From Clostridium paraputrificum (GTDB lineage Bacteria; Bacillota; Clostridia; Clostridiales; Clostridiaceae), in assembly GCF_900447045.1 (NCBI RefSeq), contig NZ_UAWH01000018.1, forward strand, positions 124,001 through 188,000: a stretch of 64,000 nt of DNA, read 5' to 3'. The notes beneath the pieces are model-generated. The model made no database searches, was not told the DNA's origin, and was given only the letters and a program-made list of their open reading frames with translations. Both the position numbers and the translations under genes were made by a program. The stretch's first letter is position 1, and every line of letters starts with the position of its first letter. This document shows positions 41,899-50,844 of this stretch, piece after piece.

Positions 41899-42887
41899 AT
41901 AAACCTTCTCCCCTCAAAAATATTTCTTGGATCTGATTGCAATTTACAGAACCTCTTAACTCTATGCCCTGAAAATCTAGCAGTACAAGCACCACAGATT
42001 CCTTCACCACAACACATCTTAAAATTATTACAGCATGAAAGTGTAATATCAGCTCTATCAAGTTCATCTAAATATTCAATTACTGAATAAGTTAGAATAT
42101 CTGCACCAGCTAAGTGAATATGACTTATATTCTTATCGTGGATGGATTGGGAAATAATAAATTTACCTTCATCTGATAATTTGCCTTTGTTAAGTAAGTT
42201 GGTTTCCTTAGGAAAGATATTAAACTTATCTAAATATTCACTTGCAAAAATATTCTTGAAAGGAGCTTTATCAATAAAAACATCAACTTCATTATTTGAG
42301 GTTACAAGCTTTCTTATGACAGGCATCATTGGAGCCATTCCAATACCCCTTGCTAAAACTAAACAATTTTCTTCTTTCTGTTTTGAGATATTATCAAAAC
42401 CAAAAACTCCATTCCAATAAGGTCCTCTAATTACTATTTCTTGACCAACTTTTGTTTCTTTTATTTTCTTTGTTTTAATTCCTCTGACTTCAATTACAAT
42501 GGTAATAATATCTGTTTCTACATCAGATTCCATAATGGATATTGGAACATCGAAGAAGTTGTTCTCATCTGTCCTAATAAAAATGTAGCTACCAGGTTTA
42601 ACTAGATCTATTGCTAGTTTATGAGGTGCTATAAATTTAATCATAATTACACCTTCGTCTATTTCTTCTGCAAATGTAACTTCACAATTGTATGTTTTTC
42701 TTCCTTCTTTAGCCTTCATTCCATTATTAAAAAGTTCTTGATAAACACAGACACCTTTCCAATTTACACAGTCGCAAAAGCATTCCCCTTGAAGTTGTGA
42801 ACACATAATACATTCTCCTGATTCTGCCAGATGACAAGGACAATATTCAGTGCCACAATCTATACAGTCCATTCTTTCTTTTATCAT
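41895..42887 (-). CDS. PyrK-like electron transfer protein (FAD/NAD-binding, FeS)
   Basis: 330 aa, AAAGGAG before the ATG. The N-terminal 60 residues are cysteine-rich (CIDCGTEYCPC, CIMCSQLQGECFCDC), then a ferredoxin-reductase FAD domain (PGSYIFIRT, GPYWNGVFG), an NAD domain (GIGMAPMMPVIRK) and a C-terminal 2Fe-2S cluster (CCGEGICGACT). Resembles the DHOD electron-transfer subunit / sulfide dehydrogenase beta type. It would hand electrons to the FAD oxidoreductase encoded by the next, interrupted gene. Confidence 0.8.
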   Translation of the reverse strand: MIKERMDCIDCGTEYCPCHLAESGECIMCSQLQGECFCDCVNWKGVCVYQELFNNGMKAKEGRKTYNCEVTFAEEIDEGVIMIKFIAPHKLAIDLVKPGSYIFIRTDENNFFDVPISIMESDVETDIITIVIEVRGIKTKKIKETKVGQEIVIRGPYWNGVFGFDNISKQKEENCLVLARGIGMAPMMPVIRKLVTSNNEVDVFIDKAPFKNIFASEYLDKFNIFPKETNLLNKGKLSDEGKFIISQSIHDKNISHIHLAGADILTYSVIEYLDELDRADITLSCCNNFKMCCGEGICGACTARFSGHRVKRFCKLQSDPRNIFEGRRFI

Positions 42888-43065
42888 TAAGCACTCCTTT
42901 TTTAAAGAAAATTACTTCTTATACTAAGGTATTTTCTGTAGAATATTTTGTTACACTGTTAATGTTTAATTCATAAAAGTAGAACAAAGTTAATTTTATT
43001 AAGTGATTATGCTTTTAATAGAAGAGGGTAGAAGGGAACGGGCTTTGGTAAAGTAAATAATAGGG

Positions 43066-43230
43066 ATGAAACTTGTAAATATCAATGTAAATGAAGTTGT
43101 ATTTGATAATAATAAGATAGAAGTAGAAAGTTGCAAGACTATGGAAGGTATTGAAACTGAAAGTTATATACTATCATTCTATAGAATTAATGTAGAAACT
43201 AAAAAAGGATTATATTTTATGTATATATGA
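43066..43230 (+). CDS. Small ORF (54 aa), possibly a decayed gene
   Basis: MKLVNINVNEVVFDNNKIEVESCK... ends at TGA; the frame then stays open another ten codons to a TAA at 43262. The start signal is weak. It may be a pseudogene with a nonsense change. The rest of the 42888-43322 gap shows only the terminator at 43294. Confidence 0.3.
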   Translation: MKLVNINVNEVVFDNNKIEVESCKTMEGIETESYILSFYRINVETKKGLYFMYI

Positions 43231-43293
43231 GATATTGTTTTAGAAGAAGCTATGTCAAATTAATAAGTTATAAATGGTCTTATAAATACAGAG

Positions 43294-43320
43294 AAACCCA
43301 CCTGTTTTACAGGTGGGTTT
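43294..43320. terminator. Strong hairpin terminator of the ROK gene
   Basis: AAACCCACCTGT/ACAGGTGGGTTT, perfect 12-bp stem with a 3-base loop; it can act on both strands. Confidence 0.85.
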
Positions 43321-43322
43321 TA

Positions 43323-44510
43323 TTATTTAATAAGTAGTTCATTTATGCAAAGAGCAGAAGCAGCTAAAGCTCCAGTATAATTATAATAGTTCTTAATTAT
43401 AACATCTTTATTATTCTGTAAACCTAGTAAATTTAATTCTTTATCTAAGTGTTCTTTTAATAAACTTGATAATAAAGGTTCTTTAAATAACTCTCCATGA
43501 ATAATAATTTTATTTGAATCAATCATCATATATAAATTATTAAGTGTAATTGCAAGATATTTAATTGCAGAATGAAGTATATGTATTATACCTTCATCAC
43601 CTAACAGATAAGCTTTTAATATAGTATCTATTGTTATCTTATCCTTTTCACTAACTAATTGCTTTAGATATGTACTTTCTGAGTTATCAAAAATAATTTG
43701 AGCTTTCTTTATTATCCAGGCTTCACTTGCATAAGTTTGAAGACAGCCTCTCTTACCGCATTCACATAGTTCTCCATCTGGGTGAACAACTATATGTCCG
43801 ATTTCTCCAACTAGATAATTATTTTTAGCATATAGTTCACCATTATACATATATGAACAAAACATTCCTCTACCTACATGGAAAAATATAAAGTTATCAT
43901 CATTACCATTATTAAATAGTAATCTTTCTGCTAAAGTCATGCATTTAACGTTATTTTCAAAAAAGATTGGTAGTTGAATATTATCTAGTAAGACTTTAAT
44001 ATTAAAGTTTTTCCAAAATGGATTATTAGTAATAATGGATTTACTTTCATCATGGAAGTGACCTGGAATTGCTATTCCAATTCCTTTAGGGTTGTATTCA
44101 GCACATGATTCTATGAATTCTTGTAATTTATTAGTATAAAAATATTCGCTTAAAGTGTTGTTTAAATCATAATGACTTAATACAAAGGAATTTTCTTTAA
44201 TAATTTTACCTGTATTGTCTGTTAGACAGAAAGATATATATTTTTGAGATAATTCACTTCCTATATAAAAACTATGATTAGGAGAAATATCTAGTAGTAT
44301 TTTTTTTCTCCCAGATTTGCTCTGTTCAGGGATAGCTTCTCCAATTTCGTGAATAAGCTTTTGATTGATCATTTCTCCAGTAATTTCGCTAACGGTTGCA
44401 GGAGTTATGTTAGTTTCTTTTGAAATATCTATTCTAGAAATAGGTCCTTTAGAATAAATTTTATCTAAAATTTTAAATCTTATGTTTCTTTGTGTTTTGG
44501 TGATTTTCAT
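43323..44510 (-). CDS. ROK-family transcriptional regulator
   Basis: 395 aa from ATG 44510, 8 bases after AAAGGA; an ATG at 44519 overlaps that site. N-terminal winged HTH (GPISRIDISKETNITPATVSEI), then the ROK domain with a sugar-binding GEIGHIVVHPDG loop and the zinc motif CECGKRGCLQTY. ROK repressors respond to sugars or sugar phosphates. It is divergent from the PTS EIIC gene across several palindromes and probably represses it. Confidence 0.85.
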   Translation of the reverse strand: MKITKTQRNIRFKILDKIYSKGPISRIDISKETNITPATVSEITGEMINQKLIHEIGEAIPEQSKSGRKKILLDISPNHSFYIGSELSQKYISFCLTDNTGKIIKENSFVLSHYDLNNTLSEYFYTNKLQEFIESCAEYNPKGIGIAIPGHFHDESKSIITNNPFWKNFNIKVLLDNIQLPIFFENNVKCMTLAERLLFNNGNDDNFIFFHVGRGMFCSYMYNGELYAKNNYLVGEIGHIVVHPDGELCECGKRGCLQTYASEAWIIKKAQIIFDNSESTYLKQLVSEKDKITIDTILKAYLLGDEGIIHILHSAIKYLAITLNNLYMMIDSNKIIIHGELFKEPLLSSLLKEHLDKELNLLGLQNNKDVIIKNYYNYTGALAASALCINELLIK

Positions 44511-44525
44511 AATAGTCATCCTTTC

Positions 44526-44562
44526 AATATTAATATTCCTATTAATATAAGTATATATTAAT
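44526..44562. promoter_or_regulatory. Palindromes near the ROK gene start
   Basis: Perfect AATATTAATATT at 44526-44537, and ATTAATAT/ATATTAAT with 6-base spacing at 44541-44562. Candidate sites for autoregulation by the ROK protein. Confidence 0.4.
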
Positions 44563-44604
44563 TATAATTTATAAACAACTATCCATATAAACTTGAAAAT
44601 ATTG

Positions 44605-44658
44605 TTGACAAATTATAGCTGATAATATATTATTTAGTTAATAAATAATTATTTATTA
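44605..44658 (+). promoter_or_regulatory. Promoter and 20-bp perfect palindrome of the PTS operon
   Basis: TTGACA (44605-44610), 17 bases, TATTAT (44628-44633). Six bases after it lies a perfect 20-bp palindrome with half site TAATAAATAA (44639-44658), covering the expected transcription start, a typical repressor operator position. The ROK protein is the likely binder. Confidence 0.65.
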
Positions 44659-44736
44659 TCAATATATCTTTTGAAAATGTTTAAATATAATTATTAAATT
44701 ATATTTTATAATTAACTAAAAGAGGGAGAGGTTAAT

Positions 44737-46032
44737 ATGAAAAATTTAAGTGAATTTTTAGAAGAAAAGTTGATGCCTATAGCATCAAAATTAGGCTCAA
44801 ACAAAGTGCTTATTTCAATACGTGATGGTATTACATTAAGCATGCCTTTAATTATCATTGGTTCTTTATTTATGATTATAGCAAGTTTTCCAGTAAAGGC
44901 TTGGACTGATTGGTTAACAGCTGTAGGTGTTGATGCTTATTTATGGAAGGGCGTTGATAGTAGTTTTGGATTAATGGGATTAGTTGCAAGTTTTGGTATT
45001 GCTAATAGCTTAGCACGTCAATATGATGTTGATGGTGTTTCAGCAGGAATTATATCTCTTTCTTCTTTTGTTGTTGTAACACCTTTTGTAAGTGGTGAAG
45101 CAGGAGCAGGAATCCCAGTAGGATTTATGGGAAGTAAAGGTTTATTTGTAGCTATGATAGTGGGTATTATTTCATCTTTAATTTTTAAGTGGTTCATTAA
45201 AAAAGATATACAAATAAAGTTGCCAGATGCAGTTCCACCTGCAGTTGCAAGAAGCTTTAGTGCATTAATTCCAGGTGCAGTTATTATAACATTATGGCTA
45301 GTTGTTCTTGGAATTATGGATAAAGCTAGTATTGGAAATATACATGATTTACTTTTAAAGGTCCTAGGAGGTCCATTAGGATTACTTGGTAACAATATTT
45401 TTGGAACAATTATTGCAGTATTCTTAAATAGTTTATTCTGGATGGTTGGTATTCATGGTGGTAATATTGTAAATAGCATTCTTAAGCCAATTTGGCTTAT
45501 GAATTCAGATGCAAACCGTCTAATATTCCAAGCTGATGCTACTGCAAAATTACCTAATATTATTACAGAGCCATTTATGGATAACTTTGTATATATCGGT
45601 GGTGGTGGAGCTACATTAGGTTTAGTAATAGTTATTGCTATTGTAGCAAGACGTAAGAGAGCTAGCCAAATTAGTAAGATGATGGCACCTTTAACATTAA
45701 CACCTGGTATCTTCAATATTAATGAGCCAGCTATGTTTGGATTACCAATAGTAATGAATTTCTCTTTATTGATACCATTTGTTTTAGCACCAATAGCTAA
45801 TGCAGTAATTTCATATACAGCGATGGCTTCAGGATTAGTTGCTACTACCACAGGTATTGCTGTTTCATGGACAATGCCACCAATTATTAGTGGATTCCTT
45901 ACAACTGGAGGACATATAAGCGGTTCTATTTTACAAATAGTATTAATACTTGTTGATATAGCAATTTATTGGTTCTTCTATCAAAGTGTTGAAAAGAAGA
46001 ATTTAGAATTAGAAGCAGCTGAAATAAATTAA
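44737..46032 (+). CDS. PTS EIIC, lactose/cellobiose (CelB) family
   Basis: 431 aa, multiple TM helices. Marks of the family: an N-terminal SIRDGITLSMPLIIIGS, the WMVGIHGGNIVNSI segment, and GIFNINEPAMFGLPIVMN, the sugar-binding loop. It imports and, with missing partner EIIA and EIIB subunits, phosphorylates a beta-glucoside-type sugar. No EIIA or EIIB gene is next to it, so it must use subunits encoded elsewhere. Confidence 0.88.
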   Translation: MKNLSEFLEEKLMPIASKLGSNKVLISIRDGITLSMPLIIIGSLFMIIASFPVKAWTDWLTAVGVDAYLWKGVDSSFGLMGLVASFGIANSLARQYDVDGVSAGIISLSSFVVVTPFVSGEAGAGIPVGFMGSKGLFVAMIVGIISSLIFKWFIKKDIQIKLPDAVPPAVARSFSALIPGAVIITLWLVVLGIMDKASIGNIHDLLLKVLGGPLGLLGNNIFGTIIAVFLNSLFWMVGIHGGNIVNSILKPIWLMNSDANRLIFQADATAKLPNIITEPFMDNFVYIGGGGATLGLVIVIAIVARRKRASQISKMMAPLTLTPGIFNINEPAMFGLPIVMNFSLLIPFVLAPIANAVISYTAMASGLVATTTGIAVSWTMPPIISGFLTTGGHISGSILQIVLILVDIAIYWFFYQSVEKKNLELEAAEIN

Positions 46033-46079
46033 GTTAAAATAAATGCAGTTGATATAGATAAAGTTTTGGAGGAATAGTT

Positions 46080-46979
46080 ATGGGTAAAAGATTAATTAGT
46101 GCAAATGCTTCAGAAATATTAGGAATGAACGCAGAAGAGTTAAAACAAAGTATTAAAGCAAGTGAAGGAAGGGTTATTCTTTCAGAAAATGTAGCAACAA
46201 GGGAATCATTTATAGGAGATATTACTAATTCAGAAATTGCTAGAGCTTTTGGAGCTGATCTAATTCTTCTTAATGGAGTAGATGTTTTAAAACCATATAT
46301 ATTTGGACTAGAAGTTAAGGAAGAATCCTTTGTAAAGGAACTACAAAATTTAGTGGGACGTCCTATAGGTGTAAACTTAGAGCCAGTAGATTTAGAGGCA
46401 AATATGGCCGAGGATCGTTTAACAATCAGTAAGGGTAGACAAGCTAATCTTGAGACAATTAAAGAGATTGAAAGACTTGGAATGAATTTTGTTTGCTTTA
46501 CTGGAAATCCTGGTACAGGTGTAACAAATACAGAGATTGAAAAGACAATTAAGTTGGCAAAAAAATATTTCTCTGGTTTAATTATTGCAGGCAAGATGCA
46601 TGGTGCTGGTGTTGATGAACCAGTTGCTGATATGAAAGCTATTGAGTCATTCATTGAGGCAGGTGCAGATGTTATTTTGGTTCCAGCAGTTGGAACAGTA
46701 CCTGGTTTTGATGAAAGTGAATTAAAAGAAGTAGTTAAACTAGCACATAGTAAAGGTGCGCTTGTATTAAGTGCAATTGGAACTAGCCAAGAAAGCTCTG
46801 ATGAGGATACTATCAAACAAATTGCTATTCGTAACAAGATTTGTGGAGTGGATATTCAACATATTGGAGATGCAGGTTATGGTGGGGTTGCACCTTATGA
46901 GAATATTTTGGCCATGAGCAAGGCTATTCGTGGTGTTCGTCATACTGTATCCATGATTGCACGTTCAATAAATCGTTAA
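46080..46979 (+). CDS. TIM-barrel protein of unknown function (DUF7916-like) linked to PTS
   Basis: 299 aa, TGGAGGA upstream. Beta-alpha pattern of a TIM barrel with strand-end motifs LNGVDV, IGVNLEP, FVCFTGNPGTGV, AGKMHGAG, VILVPAVGTVPGF and DIQHIGDAGYGG. It resembles proteins once labelled haloacid dehalogenase-like and now DUF7916; I also see likeness to PEP mutase-type barrels. Repeatedly found beside CelB-type EIIC genes, so it may process the imported sugar phosphate. Confidence 0.7.
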   Translation: MGKRLISANASEILGMNAEELKQSIKASEGRVILSENVATRESFIGDITNSEIARAFGADLILLNGVDVLKPYIFGLEVKEESFVKELQNLVGRPIGVNLEPVDLEANMAEDRLTISKGRQANLETIKEIERLGMNFVCFTGNPGTGVTNTEIEKTIKLAKKYFSGLIIAGKMHGAGVDEPVADMKAIESFIEAGADVILVPAVGTVPGFDESELKEVVKLAHSKGALVLSAIGTSQESSDEDTIKQIAIRNKICGVDIQHIGDAGYGGVAPYENILAMSKAIRGVRHTVSMIARSINR

Positions 46980-47136
46980 TTAAATAAATATTTATATATT
47001 GTTATAAATATATAAATATATAGTTAAAATTAGGATTCTTAGAATTTTTTTGAGAGGAACTCTAAAATTTGTTTTTTTAAATCATAGTAGGAGTTTATTA
47101 TTAAGGAATTTAAATTTTAAATTAAGATACAAAAAT

Positions 47137-47161
47137 AGAGGATAGCAACTAGCTATCCTCT
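47137..47161 (+). terminator. Terminator of the PTS operon
   Basis: AGAGGATAGC/GCTATCCTCT, 10-bp stem, 5-base loop, then TACTTTTATT. The gap 46980-47330 holds this and the structured element at 47256. Confidence 0.6.
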
Positions 47162-47255
47162 TACTTTTATTATACGAGGAAAGGATAAAATTTGAATTAG
47201 CTATAAATCAAAGGATAGTAATTTTATAATTTCCTTACCTTTAGTAGGCGTGGGG

Positions 47256-47312
47256 GGATATTTGTTTCCATGTGACTTGGAGCTTGCGACGGAACAAGCA
47301 AAATAAATATCC
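47256..47312. repeat. Structured GC-richer element, possibly a small interspersed repeat
   Basis: Outer stem GGATATTT / AAATATCC (47256-47263 / 47305-47312) encloses an inner hairpin GCTTG / CAAGC (47282-47286 / 47295-47299). The interior (ccatgtgacttggagcttgc) is far richer in G+C than the surroundings. No ORF. It may be an interspersed palindromic element or a structured RNA; on the plus strand TTTTTT follows at 47321. Confidence 0.45.
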
Positions 47313-47330
47313 GCTAAACCTTTTTTATAA

Positions 47331-47576
47331 TTAAGGAGTGTATACATATGGTGTAAATAAAATATAAGTTATAGTATCTTTGAGCCAGCCGAATCCAAAC
47401 AAACCAGCAGTACAAGCATAAAGAACAGCTACGGTAGGTTTGCCTTCATAAAATTTATGTGCTCCTAAGAAACCAAAGAATAGGCAAAGTAAAAGGGCAG
47501 TCCATTTACTTTTTTCTTTTTTAGGTAAGCTATTATATTCTTCATAAGGATCTCTTAATAGATCTATAATTTTCAT
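47331..47576 (-). CDS. TM2 domain membrane protein
   Basis: 81 aa, GGAGGA before ATG. A soluble N-terminal helix (LRDPYEEYNSLPKKEK) and the TM2 domain: a helix WTALLLCLFFGFLGAHKFYEGK, a short turn and a second helix GLFGFGWLKD. Function of TM2 proteins in bacteria is unclear. Confidence 0.8.
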   Translation of the reverse strand: MKIIDLLRDPYEEYNSLPKKEKSKWTALLLCLFFGFLGAHKFYEGKPTVAVLYACTAGLFGFGWLKDTITYILFTPYVYTP

Positions 47577-47713
47577 ATGTATCCTCCAATCTAAAATACT
47601 ATTTGCTTATATTATACACCATTAATTGTAAATTTATAAAAATAAAAAAGGAAAGTAGATAGAGTAAGTTTATACAACTATCTGCTTTCCATATATTATT
47701 TGTAAAATTAATC

Positions 47714-48535
47714 TTAGAAGCTGCCGCCGCCTCCGCCATGAGTACTTCCACTGCTACTAGTATGAGTTGTACTATGACTTGAATTATTAGATTGCTTTTG
47801 AATCTTTCTTCTAGTGGTATTTTCTCCAACAAATATATCTTGCTTATTAGTTAAGGAGAAAGATCCTTTATCTTCGTAAGTTCTATTGTTAACAGTAACA
47901 TTTCGCTTAGATTTTAATGTAACTACTAATGTAACTAATAGTGATATTATTAAAGCAATAGCATAAGTAGCTGGAGATATAATTTTCTCTTTTAATCTAC
48001 TAGAAAAAGAAGGTGGAGTAGAGTTCTCTTCAATACTTAAATCCTCATCATCAGTAACTACTCCTTTAGTACCATAGTAATCAATGCTTTCTAGGAATTT
48101 GCTACTAGCACCTTCATAATCTCCATCTGATAAATAAGGTGTTATATCATTTATCATAGTATCTATTCTAGTATCACTAAATATATTAATTGCCTTTCCT
48201 GTTGTAGAAATCCAAATTTCTCTAGCATCCATATTTACTAATAGTAAAACACCTGATTTTTCGGAATCAAAACCATAATTATTATAATCATAAAAATCAT
48301 CTGCATACTCCATTGAAGTTTTACCCTCTGTATTATCAGTAATAACTATTACTGTGTCTAAATTATATTTATTTGCAATTTCATCAATACTACCTTGTAA
48401 TTGTTGAACTTCAGGTTCTGATAAATAATTTAAATAGTCCTTTATATTTTTAGTTTCAGTTGCCTTAACATTAATGGGTGATAAAGTTATTAAAAATATA
48501 AATAAACAAATAAGTGATTTAAATTTTCTAGACAA
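47714..48535 (-). CDS. TPM-domain (YgcG-like) membrane protein
   Basis: 273 aa from TTG 48535, 6 bases after GGAGGTG. Signal peptide or membrane helix at about 7-25, TPM domain at about 30-160 (DTVIVITDNTEGKTSMEYADDFYDYNNYG, VLLLVNMDAREIWIST), a TM helix at about 190-212 and a Ser/Gly-rich tail ending GGGGGSF. TPM proteins act outside the membrane, in some cases in photosystem repair or phosphatase-like roles. It overlaps the upstream zinc-ribbon gene by 8 bases and should work with it. Confidence 0.8.
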   Translation of the reverse strand: MSRKFKSLICLFIFLITLSPINVKATETKNIKDYLNYLSEPEVQQLQGSIDEIANKYNLDTVIVITDNTEGKTSMEYADDFYDYNNYGFDSEKSGVLLLVNMDAREIWISTTGKAINIFSDTRIDTMINDITPYLSDGDYEGASSKFLESIDYYGTKGVVTDDEDLSIEENSTPPSFSSRLKEKIISPATYAIALIISLLVTLVVTLKSKRNVTVNNRTYEDKGSFSLTNKQDIFVGENTTRRKIQKQSNNSSHSTTHTSSSGSTHGGGGGSF

Positions 48536-49562
48536 TTGCAGCACCTCCAAACACAATAATTAACCAAGTTATTATAAATATAATTGATGCATATTTAATT
48601 TGACTGCCATGATCAGTAGGAGCTTCACCTATAACTTTCCCAGTTTGTCCATTTATAATAAATTCATATTTTTTACCTTTGTACTCATTAACTAGTAAAT
48701 AAATTGGTAACATAGCATAACTATAATCAGTTTTAGTTATGGTAACTCTATTAGAGTTTGGGTTAAAAGTGCTATAACCAGATACTGTTTCAGCTAATCT
48801 AGAGCTTAGATATTTTTCAACTTTCTTACTTGCAACGTCTTTTGCTTCTGTTGCATCTACATTATATTTTTCAGCCATAAATCCAGACATATATTTTATA
48901 GAGAAATCTGTTAGTTCACCATAATTATATGGCTCTATTTCCTCCATTAAGTAATCATCTAATTTTTTTAGTCCATCTACAGGTATTCCGTTATATTTAG
49001 AAGTACATTCCCTTATAATATTATAGTACTTAGTTTTTGTATAATTGTAATCACCATCTGACCAAGAATGAACTTTTGTACCTTTACCACTAAGTTCTCC
49101 TCTTACATTATTATCAAATAACCAAAAAGGCACATATATACCAGTGATTTTTTCAATACATTTCTTTTCCTTAAACCCTTTAGGGGCAAATTTCTTTTTC
49201 TTAATCCAAGCTCTATAGATTTCTTGAGCCTTTTCTTTACCTATTTTAAATGGGATAACACTTTTGGGTGCGAATTTTCCAGAAAATCTAGTTTTTATTA
49301 TAGAGTGACTTCTACAATAAATACAAAATGTTGCTGCTGTTGTATCATCTGCTATTAATTCTGCACCACAATTTGTACAAGTATAACTATCTAAATCACC
49401 TATATGTTCTTCAGTATGACTGGTATTTTCCTTAGTTATAGCATCAACTTCATCTTCATTAAATTCACTAAAGCAGTAATTACATTTCCATTTTTGAATT
49501 TCAGGATTAAATTCTAATCCTGCATTACAATTAGGACAATTATATTCAGTTATAGTACTCAT
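48528..49562 (-). CDS. Zinc-ribbon protein with C-terminal TM helix (TFIIB-like ribbons)
   Basis: 344 aa from ATG 49562, preceded by GGAGGAG; the ATG at 49601 has no site. Two N-terminal zinc ribbons: CPNC...CNYC at about 9-32 and CTNC...CIYC at about 63-85. The middle has FAPKSVIPFKIGKEKAQ and YVPFWLFD, then NGQTGKVIGEAP and a TM helix at the end (YASIIFIITWLIIVFGG). Proteins of this type are often encoded with TPM-domain genes, as here; function unknown. Confidence 0.75.
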   Translation of the reverse strand: MSTITEYNCPNCNAGLEFNPEIQKWKCNYCFSEFNEDEVDAITKENTSHTEEHIGDLDSYTCTNCGAELIADDTTAATFCIYCRSHSIIKTRFSGKFAPKSVIPFKIGKEKAQEIYRAWIKKKKFAPKGFKEKKCIEKITGIYVPFWLFDNNVRGELSGKGTKVHSWSDGDYNYTKTKYYNIIRECTSKYNGIPVDGLKKLDDYLMEEIEPYNYGELTDFSIKYMSGFMAEKYNVDATEAKDVASKKVEKYLSSRLAETVSGYSTFNPNSNRVTITKTDYSYAMLPIYLLVNEYKGKKYEFIINGQTGKVIGEAPTDHGSQIKYASIIFIITWLIIVFGGAAIV

Positions 49563-49684
49563 ATTTTCTCCTCCGATAAAATAATCCATAGTATATTCCA
49601 TACAAATGGTATCATAATCTTATATGTGGTGTAAATTGAAATTAGGACTATTGTATGAACTTAAAAAATATTTTAATAAAAGTA

Positions 49685-49713
49685 TTGACAAGCTATCAAA
49701 AACTTGTTATCGT
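49685..49713 (+). promoter_or_regulatory. Promoter of the bgl operon
   Basis: TTGACA, 17-base spacer, TATCGT; just upstream of the first RAT. Confidence 0.5.
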
Positions 49714-49724
49714 ATACATTGTAA

Positions 49725-49812
49725 GGACTGTTACTGATTCGATCAGGCATGACCAAAAATTAATGTGATTATCTATGGGTGATTATATTAATCTTTGGTC
49801 ATTTTTTATTTT
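49725..49812 (+). promoter_or_regulatory. RAT antiterminator site and overlapping terminator, copy 1
   Basis: RAT at 49725-49754 (core gattcgatcaggcatgacc) matches the LicT/BglG target. The terminator hairpin starts at ATGACCAAA (49749) and closes with TTTGGTCAT (49794-49802) plus TTTTTTATTTT, so RAT folding and the terminator exclude each other. It controls expression of the antiterminator itself. Confidence 0.9.
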
Positions 49813-49842
49813 CAAATATAACAAGGGATGGAGATAATAAAG

Positions 49843-50673
49843 ATGAAGATAATTAAAAAGTTAAATAATAATGTTGTTTTAGCTTTAAATGATAAAGATG
49901 AAGAAATCATTGTTGTTGGAAAGGGATTAGGTTTCCGTAAGACACCATATGTTTTAGAGGATTTATCATTAATTGAAAAGAAGTATGTAATTCCTGAAAA
50001 CACAAAGGCTTTTGATATATTAGATTCTATCCCTAATGAAGTGATCAAAGTAACAGAAATGATTATGAGATATGGATATAAAGAACTTAATATAGGATTT
50101 AGTCCAGATATCTTATTAGCCTTATCAGATCATATTAATTTTGCTATTCAAAGAAATAAAGAAGGGATAGAAATGAGAAACCCACTTCAGTGGGAAATAA
50201 AACATCTTTACCCTAAAGAGTATACTATAGGAAATAATTCTTTAGATATTATTGAAAAAGAATTGGGTATTAGACTTCATAAAAATGAAGCTGCATTTAT
50301 AGCATTACATTTTATAAATGCTCAACTGGGTAAGCATGATATGACTGAAACAACCAAGATAACAAGTATAATGGGAGAAATCCTTAGTTTAATAAAGTAT
50401 AAATTCAAAATAGAGTTTGATGAAGATTCATTTGAATTTACAAGGTTTGTAACTCATATAAGATACTTTATAATGAGGCAGGTAAATAATAAGCCATTAG
50501 AAAATGAAAATAGTGATATGTTTACTCTTATGCAAGATAAACTGACTGAAGAGTTAGAGTGTGTTGATATGATAGAGAAACATTTAAATAAAAATTATGG
50601 ATGGAAGTGTACAAATGATGAAAAATTATATTTGATGCTTCATATTCAAAGAATAAGAAAACAAAATAACTAG
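49843..50673 (+). CDS. licT: BglG/LicT family transcriptional antiterminator
   Basis: 276 aa from ATG 49843 (GGAG 9 bases before; typical MKIIKKLNNNVVLA start). Residues 1-55 are the CAT RNA-binding domain (GKGLGFRK). PRD1 lies at about 65-170 with a conserved DHINFAI histidine, PRD2 at about 175-276 with FVTHIRYF and LMLHIQRI. Phosphorylation by HPr and EII controls dimer binding to RAT. With sugar present it opens both terminators in this operon. The gene symbol follows the Bacillus ortholog type. Confidence 0.9.
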   Translation: MKIIKKLNNNVVLALNDKDEEIIVVGKGLGFRKTPYVLEDLSLIEKKYVIPENTKAFDILDSIPNEVIKVTEMIMRYGYKELNIGFSPDILLALSDHINFAIQRNKEGIEMRNPLQWEIKHLYPKEYTIGNNSLDIIEKELGIRLHKNEAAFIALHFINAQLGKHDMTETTKITSIMGEILSLIKYKFKIEFDEDSFEFTRFVTHIRYFIMRQVNNKPLENENSDMFTLMQDKLTEELECVDMIEKHLNKNYGWKCTNDEKLYLMLHIQRIRKQNN

Positions 50674-50765
50674 GACTGTTACTGATTCGATCAGGCATGA
50701 CCAAAAATTAATGTGATTGTATAGCTATAACTACAATTATGTTAGTCTTTGGTCATTTCTATTTT
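50673..50765 (+). promoter_or_regulatory. RAT antiterminator site and terminator, copy 2
   Basis: RAT at 50673-50702, the same 30 bases as copy 1 and starting at the last base of the licT stop codon. Terminator from ATGACCAAA (50697) to TTTGGTCAT (50748-50756) with TTCTATTTT. The loop region differs from copy 1. Confidence 0.9.
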
Positions 50766-50844
50766 AGTTTAATAACTAATAAATCAATGCTAGCTAAGAT
50801 TTAAAGGTTTTAAATATATATTTTAAACAAAGGTGGAGAGATAC

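Noticed and set aside
47599-47832. 77-aa minus-strand ORF
   Set aside because: Overlaps the TPM gene in another frame and has no ribosome-binding site.
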